Positions 1 to 5,159 of a stretch of DNA of 5,159 nucleotides are shown piece after piece. The position numbers and the translations under genes were made by a program. Each line of letters opens with the position of its first letter. Position 1 is the stretch's first letter. The DNA is from a bacterium (lineage in GTDB: Bacteria > Armatimonadota > Chthonomonadetes > Chthonomonadales > Chthonomonadaceae): NCBI GenBank assembly GCA_021805405.1, contig JAJZFK010000312.1, positions 1 through 5,159 on the forward strand, read 5' to 3'. The notes beneath the pieces were generated by a model that saw only the letters and a list, made by a program, of their open reading frames with translations, ran no database searches and had not been told where the DNA came from.

Positions 1-1197
1 CTCTGGAAGTATGATGCTGTTTTGTCCCGGTACGGTGAGATTCAGCGGAAGTCCTCGCAAAACGATCTCAAGGCTGCCACCCGAAAGGTAGTGAACTACA
101 GGATAGACTGTTCCACCAGCAGACACTACAATAGTGGCCTGTGTGGGCGATATCGTGTTGTACTGAATAGCTGTAACAGCTGGGGCTGCACCTTCAGGTT
201 CCTGTGCATTAACGTTTCCAACATTTACTGGTGTCTGCGGTGATGTCACGTTATTAACCGATGTGCCGTTTGGCACCGTCGCCGGTTGCACGTTCGGTGA
301 AGTGGGTGCTTGTGCGGCCTGCTCAGCGGGTACCTGTGTTGTGCTGGCAACGAGCGGTTTGTGCGAACCACTGTCAGCACCTGAAGCTTGCCAGCTTAAA
401 GCACCTGCGCGCTGTACAGGAAGCTGAGGTATTTTAGCGACGGGCACATTAATGACTACCCTTGTACCTGGTTGGCGAATGTGAAAAGTCGTCGATAAAG
501 TTGTGACACCAGGTGATGCAGTGCGTTGGCCAACGCGAAGGTACTTGTTGGCGCCTAATTCGGCAACAACCCGGGTAGTGGAGAAGTTTCGTTGGGCTGC
601 GCGAATTCGGAATCCCTTGTTCCGTGAGTTTGCATGGCTTGCGGGCACCAGACCATCTGGTAGATAACAGCCATAAAGATCTACTATTCCTCGACGCGGT
701 GGTGCATCGTCTATCATCCACACGTTAGCGGTTACCGGAAAACTTGTCGTTATGTCCAGCGCGGTATTGGTTGATACGATGCTCCTCACAATAGCGAGAA
801 GATAGACATCACCATTTACCTTCGATGTTTTGCTTCCATCTACGTTTGGCCGCACCACCAGCCCGCCAAAAGCACGGGCGAGGTCGTCTAGAGCTAGCAT
901 TGACTGGCCGTCTGGACGCACTATTGCGAATACAGAGTGCTGCTGTCCCGCTCCCCATTCTGCCTTAACAGTTTCATCACGTCTATCGACTTTCCAGGTG
1001 GCTCCAAGGAGTTTGAGTGCGGAGATGGGTACAAACGTATCGCGACCGTTTGAAAGTGCCTGTTGCGGTGCATCCAGACGTACTCCTCCAATGTTAACAT
1101 TCACGGGAACGAGCTGGCCAGTTGGATTAGCCCCTGCAGCCAGTACATTTAGGCAGTTAAGAATGGCGCACAGTAAAGTCACATTTCTTACTATCAC
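1..1197 (-). CDS. Secreted stalk-domain / AMIN-domain cell-envelope protein, C-terminus beyond the window
   Basis: The leftward frame is open for 399 codons from a GTG at 1197 to the window edge with no stop, so the C-terminus is missing. The GTG sits 7 bases after a GAGGAG ribosome site. Residues 1-20 look like a signal peptide: Arg4, a hydrophobic core, and likely cleavage after Val-Leu-Ala at 18-20. No lipobox surrounds Cys10 or Cys15. Residues about 30-82 resemble the copper amine oxidase N-terminal (stalk) domain, with GGVRLDAP and GRDTFVPISALKLLGATW; a second, weaker half runs to about 140. Residues about 153-258 resemble an AMIN domain (RRGIVDLYGCYL, FRIRAAQRN, TTRVVAEL). A Pro/Thr/Gln/Asn-rich linker spans about 285-342, and a second AMIN-like domain starts near 343 and is cut off. 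From family knowledge, such modules bind the wall or envelope and often precede an Amidase_3 domain; AMIN also occurs in secretins. An N-acetylmuramoyl-L-alanine amidase is possible but unproven. The frame is firm; the domain calls are by eye. Confidence 0.85.
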   Translation of the reverse strand, partial: MIVRNVTLLCAILNCLNVLAAGANPTGQLVPVNVNIGGVRLDAPQQALSNGRDTFVPISALKLLGATWKVDRRDETVKAEWGAGQQHSVFAIVRPDGQSMLALDDLARAFGGLVVRPNVDGSKTSKVNGDVYLLAIVRSIVSTNTALDITTSFPVTANVWMIDDAPPRRGIVDLYGCYLPDGLVPASHANSRNKGFRIRAAQRNFSTTRVVAELGANKYLRVGQRTASPGVTTLSTTFHIRQPGTRVVINVPVAKIPQLPVQRAGALSWQASGADSGSHKPLVASTTQVPAEQAAQAPTSPNVQPATVPNGTSVNNVTSPQTPVNVGNVNAQEPEGAAPAVTAIQYNTISPTQATIVVSAGGTVYPVVHYLSGGSLEIVLRGLPLNLTVPGQNSIILPE

Positions 1198-1204
1198 CGG
1201 AAAT

Positions 1205-1210
1205 CTCCTC
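1205..1210 (-). promoter_or_regulatory. Ribosome binding site of the leftward stalk/AMIN gene
   Basis: GAGGAG on the minus strand lies 7 bases upstream of the GTG at 1197-1195. This near-consensus Shine-Dalgarno site fixes the GTG as the start. The choice is supported independently because the signal peptide begins exactly there. Confidence 0.8.
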
Positions 1211-1242
1211 GGGTAATCTTTTCGACACCGCTTTGGGTGGCA

Positions 1243-1256
1243 AACAACCGGTTATT
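1243..1256. promoter_or_regulatory. Imperfect palindrome at the predicted start of transcription (possible operator)
   Basis: The sequence AACAACCGGTTATT has a perfect 8-base core AACCGGTT (1246-1253). The arms extend to 14 bases with one mismatched pair. It covers the first bases of the transcript predicted for the leftward gene, where a repressor could block initiation. An 8-base palindrome is common by chance, so this is only a candidate site. Confidence 0.25.
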
Positions 1257-1262
1257 GGAGGC

Positions 1263-1291
1263 AGTATAGCGGTTTTTAATGCATCTGTCTA
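1263..1291 (-). promoter_or_regulatory. Sigma70-type promoter of the leftward stalk/AMIN gene
   Basis: On the minus strand, TAGACA (1291-1286, five of six matches to TTGACA) is followed after exactly 17 bases by TATACT (1268-1263, five of six matches to TATAAT). Transcription would start near 1256, giving a leader of about 58 bases before the GTG at 1197. This is the best promoter in the window. It is recognised only by consensus match, and the organism's own sigma preferences are unknown. Confidence 0.65.
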
Positions 1292-1322
1292 CAAAAGCTT
1301 CAGTATAGTTTCGGTATTTGCC

Positions 1323-1328
1323 GATAAT
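1323..1328 (+). promoter_or_regulatory. Weak candidate -10 element for the TPR-glycosyltransferase gene
   Basis: GATAAT matches the -10 consensus at five of six bases and lies in an A/T-rich stretch (1323-1348) upstream of the rightward gene. The best -35 at an acceptable distance is TTCAGT (1299-1304, spacing 18), a poor match. TATAGT at 1304-1309 is an alternative -10, also without a good -35. A rightward promoter must exist in or near this spacer, but its exact place is uncertain. Confidence 0.25.
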
Positions 1329-1361
1329 ATACGTGAATAATATTTTCCACTGCAACTTACC

Positions 1362-1366
1362 AGGAG
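1362..1366 (+). promoter_or_regulatory. Ribosome binding site deciding the TTG start of the TPR-glycosyltransferase gene
   Basis: AGGAG lies 10 bases before the TTG at 1377. That spacing is slightly long but workable. No ATG or GTG occurs in frame between the upstream stop TAA (1338-1340) and this TTG. The first in-frame ATG is residue 59, inside the second TPR, so the TTG with this site is the best start. Confidence 0.65.
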
Positions 1367-1376
1367 TTCACGTACA

Positions 1377-3419
1377 TTGAGACGCCTTCCCAACAAGAGT
1401 GTTAACTTACGTAATCACGCACCATCCAGTAATTTCCAAACACTGCTCGTAAACGCAGCAGCGCTTGTGGAGGCCGGTAAGGATAACGAGGCAGAACGAC
1501 TATTGCGACAGGCTCTGGCAATAAATCCGCACAGTCCTGTGTGCAATGCAATGTTGGGTGAGGTACTTGCTGCCCTGGGGCGCCATGATGAGGCCGTTAG
1601 CCTGTTGTCTGTTGCTGCAGTGTATGAACCCGCAAACGAGTTAACCCGCTATAACCTCGCGAATTCGTACAGGGCACTTGGTCGTACCGGGGAAGCAGAG
1701 CAGATGTACAGAACGGCTATCCGCCAGTCGCCCCATTTTGGTGCGGCATATTTCAATCTGGCGTCTCTGCTTCGCGAAAGTGGCATGACCACCGAAGCGA
1801 TCAACCACCTCGAGACCGCTGCAAAACTCTTGCCGGCATCTGGGCTGGTAAAGTATCACCTTGGTACGTCTTACTGCGACGCCGGCAGGTTTAGCGAGGC
1901 AGCACAGCAGCTTGGCAATGCGGCCCGCGTAGACCAATCGCTGTTGCAGCCCGTGCTGCAGACTGCAGCAACCCTTTTGGATCAACAGAAACAACCTGAA
2001 GCATTGCTCATATTTCAGGCAGTTGTTGCCGCACACCCAGGCTGTGCAGAGGCACATTCTAACTCTGCAATCATCCTGCATTCGCTAGGTCGCCCACTTG
2101 ATGCAGTACCACATCATAATGCGCTCTGCGCTCTTCACCCAGAACTCGCAGAGTGCTGGCAGAATCTCGCAATTACGCAATGGGCGGCGGGCAACAAATC
2201 CGAGGCCGTGAGTGCATGGCGTGAGGCGACATGCCGCAAGGACTGCAATGACTCAGCCTGGTTTCAATTGGGTAACGCGTTGCGGCAGATGGGCGAAACT
2301 CAGGGCTCTATCTCTGCCTATAAGCGTGCAATTGAATTGCAACCAGAAAACGCCGATGCCTATACGAATCTCGGCGTCGAGATGCTGTCGCTTGGCTGCT
2401 ATGCTGAGGCTGAACAGGCGCAGCGCGAAGCCATCCGGTTAGTCCCTACTCACGACGCCGCCCATACCAATCTTGCTATTCTACTGCTCACCCGTGGCGA
2501 AATGAAAGAGGGCTTTAAACACTACGAACATCGACTCGCGTTTCCCAAATACAACCCACGCGCCTACAACTCTCATCATTGGCAGGGCGAGCCGCTTCAT
2601 GGTAGATCACTGCTCATTTGGGGAGAACAAGGCCTGGGCGACCAAATTCAGTTCTCCCGCTATCTTAAACTGTTGCAGCATGCGGACTGCGAGATTGTTG
2701 TCCAGTGCAATAAAGGACTTGGAAAACTATTTAAGAATTGGTACCCGCACTGCTCGTTCGTTGAGTGTGACAAAGGTGAACCCTATAACGGTCATTCCTG
2801 GTACCGGCAGGCGAGTTTGATGAGTTTGCCACACATACTTTCAGAATCATGCAACGATATTCTAGTTCCCGGCATTCCGGGAGTTACGTGGGATCTGCCA
2901 CCCCGGCAGAAACTTCCGTTGTCCTCCTCAAAGCTTAACGTAGGCATCGTATGGGCAGGAAGTCCTCACCATTTTAACGACGCAAACCGCTCCATGAGTC
3001 TTCGGGCTCTAACACCCTTACTACAACTGTCATCGGTTAAATGCTTCAGTTTTCAAAAAGGGGATGCTGCACTACAGCTAAACGATATTGAAGAGGATTA
3101 CCGGCCTTTCGACTTAGGGCACCTTCTAGAGGACTGGTACAGCACTAGTGACTTTCTGCGCCAGATGGACCTACTTGTTTCCGTGGATACATCCGTGGTT
3201 CACATGGCAGGCAGCATCGGGTTACCGGTGATACTTATGCTGCCGCCGCTACCTGATTGGCGATGGCGCAACCACGGGGACACAACTAATTGGTATCCGG
3301 AAATGAGGCTGCTTCGTGCTCAACAGAATGGGGATTGGCGCCTAGTAGTTGAAGCGGCCCGTGGAATGATTACCGAGCTGCATGCAGCCAAGTTCCACCA
3401 GCTCATTGTGGCCGCTTGA
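1377..3419 (+). CDS. TPR-repeat protein with C-terminal GT9-like glycosyltransferase domain
   Basis: A complete 680-residue protein with a TTG start and TGA stop. Residues 20-393 form eleven TPR units with the usual spacing of small and aromatic residues (for example YNLANSYRALGRTGEAEQMY). Residues about 405-668 form a heptosyltransferase-fold (GT-B, GT9-like) domain carrying the motifs of the TPR-glycosyltransferase family: GEQGLGDQIQFSRY (416-429), VGIVWAGSP (522-530) then NRSMSL, FQKG (559-562), SVDTSVVHMAGSIGLPV (602-618), PDWRWR (626-631) and WYPEMRLLR (639-647). By family knowledge the fold transfers sugar from a nucleotide donor, and the TPR superhelix would hold a protein partner or acceptor. 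Actual donor and acceptor are unknown; protein or surface-glycan glycosylation is inference. There is no signal peptide or membrane segment, so it should be cytoplasmic. It looks intact. It diverges from the stalk/AMIN gene and lies 189 bases before the glycosidase-like gene on the same strand. Confidence 0.93.
   Translation: MRRLPNKSVNLRNHAPSSNFQTLLVNAAALVEAGKDNEAERLLRQALAINPHSPVCNAMLGEVLAALGRHDEAVSLLSVAAVYEPANELTRYNLANSYRALGRTGEAEQMYRTAIRQSPHFGAAYFNLASLLRESGMTTEAINHLETAAKLLPASGLVKYHLGTSYCDAGRFSEAAQQLGNAARVDQSLLQPVLQTAATLLDQQKQPEALLIFQAVVAAHPGCAEAHSNSAIILHSLGRPLDAVPHHNALCALHPELAECWQNLAITQWAAGNKSEAVSAWREATCRKDCNDSAWFQLGNALRQMGETQGSISAYKRAIELQPENADAYTNLGVEMLSLGCYAEAEQAQREAIRLVPTHDAAHTNLAILLLTRGEMKEGFKHYEHRLAFPKYNPRAYNSHHWQGEPLHGRSLLIWGEQGLGDQIQFSRYLKLLQHADCEIVVQCNKGLGKLFKNWYPHCSFVECDKGEPYNGHSWYRQASLMSLPHILSESCNDILVPGIPGVTWDLPPRQKLPLSSSKLNVGIVWAGSPHHFNDANRSMSLRALTPLLQLSSVKCFSFQKGDAALQLNDIEEDYRPFDLGHLLEDWYSTSDFLRQMDLLVSVDTSVVHMAGSIGLPVILMLPPLPDWRWRNHGDTTNWYPEMRLLRAQQNGDWRLVVEAARGMITELHAAKFHQLIVAA
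1434..2555 (+). repeat. Eleven tandem 34-residue TPR units (protein-level repeat)
   Basis: Residues 20-393 of the TPR-glycosyltransferase divide into eleven consecutive units of exactly 34 residues, starting at 20, 54, 88, 122, 156, 190, 224, 258, 292, 326 and 360, with no insertion or gap. Most units show the TPR pattern of a small residue at position 8, Gly or Ala near 15 and Pro near 32. Units 5-7 are the most diverged. The DNA itself is not a near-identical repeat, so the array is old rather than recently expanded. Confidence 0.8.
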
Positions 3420-3608
3420 AAGTCAGCAACCTATTACCCAACCTACGAGGATGCCAGGGAAAGGATTTACTCGAAGGTGCAGGCAAATTGCTTCAAGATT
3501 ACGGTATCCTCTTTACCACAATTACTACAATATTCCCATTTAAATCGGCGCGTCGGTTCAACGAAGCACATGGTGCACCCGCGACCCGAACGGATCTAAA
3601 GTTTCATC
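3420..3608. other. Spacer between the TPR-glycosyltransferase and the glycosidase-like gene
   Basis: This 189-base stretch holds no gene I can support. I see no strong terminator hairpin with a T-run. The only promoter-like element is TACAAT at 3526-3531, a five-of-six -10 match without a good -35, so it is unclear whether the downstream gene is read through or has its own promoter. One frame is open from the TPR stop to the TAA at 3597, and another overlaps the next gene's start, but their translations resemble nothing I know. Confidence 0.5.
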
Positions 3609-5159
3609 ATGCCAGTTTTCGAGAACAATGTACTTCAAGGCAAATGGCTAAGCTACGATATCTGTCCACAAAGCGGATACGCGCCGCCAGGATTTTGGAA
3701 TCGTGGTAGTTACGCTGATTTAGCACTCGACAGACTGTATACAATCACACTCCTGACCGATACCGGCCAGCCTGCCCACCTGGTACCAGCCTATACCCGA
3801 ATGGACGATCGAGTGGTCACTACTATGTACACTGTCGACTCGCTAGCGGGTGTCCGCGTACAGGAGTCGCGTTATATCACCGCGACGGATACGCTCATCT
3901 CCGTTATCAGCCTGAACAACGTGGGCTCCTCGCCTGTTAGCTTGGACATCATTGTGAGGACTCTCCTGACGAATTCACCCGGTAGTTCCTTCGATGAAGT
4001 TGCGCTGACGTCGGACATCGCATCCTGGAAACTTACGACTGACAGGGCAGCCGACGACGAGCAATTTCTGACGCCAAATCATCTTGATTCAGGTTCTCTT
4101 GGAGCGAAAGCGTACTCGTTGTGGGCAGCCATGGGTGCAAGCAGGCTACCAGATTCGCGGGTAAAGGTACTCTCCGAAAATTGGCCGGATGCTAGCGACT
4201 GGGTGCCCTCGCCGCTTTCAGAATGCTCTACGGGCAGAAAGTTTCAGTAGCCTCCTCTCGCGTCCTCAACAGAAAGCTCTTCCAACCTGGCCCACATTGG
4301 CCTGCATTTTAACGTGGAAGCCCTTGCGGGCGAAGGGGACTCGATTGCTGTGGGAATATGTTTAACAGCCGACACCGAACTCTCGATAAGTCAGTTAAGA
4401 GACGATCTTGCAGGCGCTGTACGAGGGATTGATACTGGTGCTGAGGACATCACAGCGTTAACCGCCCCGCGTATACGGTCAAGTGATCCAAGGTTTGAAA
4501 AACTGTATACCCAGCAGCTTAACACAGTCGACAAATTAACCATTCAGCAAAATATCACCCAACCGCCCTCCCCTTTTGTTATCACCACACTGAACGGCCG
4601 CCGCTGCATTGCCAGTGCGCATATGTCAAATATAATCTCAGAGCTGATTGCACTTAATGCCGTTCCAGAGGCGACTGCAACCCTACTCACGCTGCTTGAA
4701 CATCAAGAGCCCGATGGCAGAATTCCTGCGCTCGTAACGCAGTTTCGGGGTAATGTAGGGAATATGCACTGGAATGCGGGCGGCGCGCTTATGAGCCTGA
4801 TATCTGCTGGAACACAGCCAGAAGTGCTACGGCGGGTTTATACGTCGCTTTCACGATATGCTTCGTTTCTCAACCTTGGCTTTCGGTCGCAGGCTACTGC
4901 CCTGTATCGCCCGGTGTCGTCATCTGACGATGGAATGTCGTGTACCGGTCGCGCGCTTTCACACTATACAGTAGGTGCCACTGTGCAGTGCTATACCCTT
5001 ATTCGAAGCCTGGCAGCTGCAGCTGCGCGATTGGGTGCGTCGGCTGACAGGCGTGAATGGTCTACTCTTGCAGACGCGACGGCCCAGTCTGTACAGAAGT
5101 TTATGTGGAGTAACGACTACAATTTCTTTACAGATTTCGACGAGGAGACTATGCAGCAG
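3609..5159 (+). pseudogene. Six-hairpin (GH63/GH37-like) glycosidase-related gene interrupted by an in-frame TAG, C-terminus beyond the window
   Basis: The frame runs from ATG 3609 to the window edge (517 codons) with one stop, TAG at codon 214 (4248-4250). Numbering counts that stop. Residues 1-213 look like an N-terminal beta-sandwich starting with ENNVLQGKWLSYDI. After the stop the same frame continues with the end of a beta-rich part (LHFNVEALAGEGDS, 232-245). From about 293 a helical domain follows (DPRFEKLYTQQL; HQEPDGRIP at 365-373; HWNAGGAL at 387-394; DDGMSCTGR at 440-448; FMWSNDYNFFTDFDEE from 498). This order matches (alpha/alpha)6 glycosidases of the trehalase/GH63 type. The usual Asp of the GWD/GMD motif appears as Ser444, so catalysis is doubtful. 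There is no signal peptide and no clear ribosome site; an upstream in-frame TAA (3597) and the early conserved-looking sequence support the ATG. A point mutation, a sequencing error or two separate proteins could explain the TAG; the first two seem likelier. The substrate cannot be told. Confidence 0.7.

Noticed and set aside
449..721. Leftward 90-codon open frame starting at GTG 721
   Set aside because: It runs in a shifted frame within the stalk/AMIN gene on the same strand. The main frame through this stretch carries the AMIN motifs.
830..1216. Rightward 128-codon open frame
   Set aside because: It lies antisense to the stalk/AMIN gene, whose 399-codon frame has a signal peptide, recognisable domains, a ribosome site and a promoter. 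The rightward translation is Ser/Arg/Pro-rich without known motifs.
1641..2081. Leftward 146-codon open frame inside the TPR gene
   Set aside because: It is antisense to clear TPR repeats. Its Cys- and Arg-rich translation is typical of a shadow frame and it has no ribosome site I can support.
3416..3709. Rightward 97-codon open frame overlapping the TPR stop (TTG at 3416)
   Set aside because: The stop-start overlap looks like coupling, but the translation has no recognisable features, and its last third is only a shifted reading of the glycosidase-like N-terminus.
4196..4310. Possible double frameshift around the TAG, with a second frame open here
   Set aside because: The alternative frame reads plausibly for a short stretch, but it would need two compensating shifts. 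The original frame is protein-like right up to and directly after the TAG, so a single base substitution is simpler.
4251..5159. Sequence after the TAG as an independent gene
   Set aside because: No good start with a ribosome site exists near 4250. The first ATG (4623) lies within the helical domain, and the segment begins in the middle of a beta-rich region that belongs to the upstream half.

Overview
The window holds three genes. One leftward gene (1-1197) is cut by the left edge. A complete rightward gene (1377-3419) and a second rightward gene (3609 to the right edge, cut there) make up the rest. The two directions diverge from a 179-base spacer (1198-1376). Everything looks bacterial: purine-rich Shine-Dalgarno sites (GAGGAG, AGGAG), GTG and TTG starts, and a good sigma70-type promoter for the leftward gene. 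Base composition is moderate, near half G+C by eye. I see no RNA genes, insertion sequences, CRISPR arrays or attachment sites.

The leftward gene encodes an exported protein. It has a signal peptide, a copper-amine-oxidase-N-like (stalk) module, an AMIN-like domain, a Pro/Thr/Gln/Asn-rich linker and the start of a second AMIN-like domain. Such modules usually sit in front of a cell-wall amidase or in an envelope or secretin-type protein. The part that would decide lies outside the window. The gene has a 399-codon frame open to the edge, and its start, ribosome site and promoter all agree.

The complete rightward gene encodes a cytoplasmic 680-residue protein. Eleven 34-residue TPR repeats are followed by a GT9-like (heptosyltransferase-fold) glycosyltransferase domain that keeps the family's signature motifs. 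The acceptor is unknown; protein glycosylation or surface glycan assembly are the usual suggestions.

The last gene looks like a carbohydrate-active protein: an N-terminal beta-sandwich followed by an (alpha/alpha)6 six-hairpin domain of GH63/GH37-like type. Its frame is interrupted by an in-frame TAG at 4248-4250. Recognisable sequence continues in the same frame to the right edge, so it is annotated as a disrupted gene. The usual catalytic Asp position also appears to be Ser, which suggests either a diverged, possibly non-catalytic family or ongoing decay.

Stalk and AMIN modules, a TPR glycosyltransferase and a GH63-like protein together suggest a free-living environmental bacterium with a complex envelope. 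Armatimonadota or a similar phylum is my guess, but no marker gene proves it. I found no clear evidence of a new multi-gene system. The most distinctive observations are the interrupted glycosidase-like gene and its altered catalytic motif.
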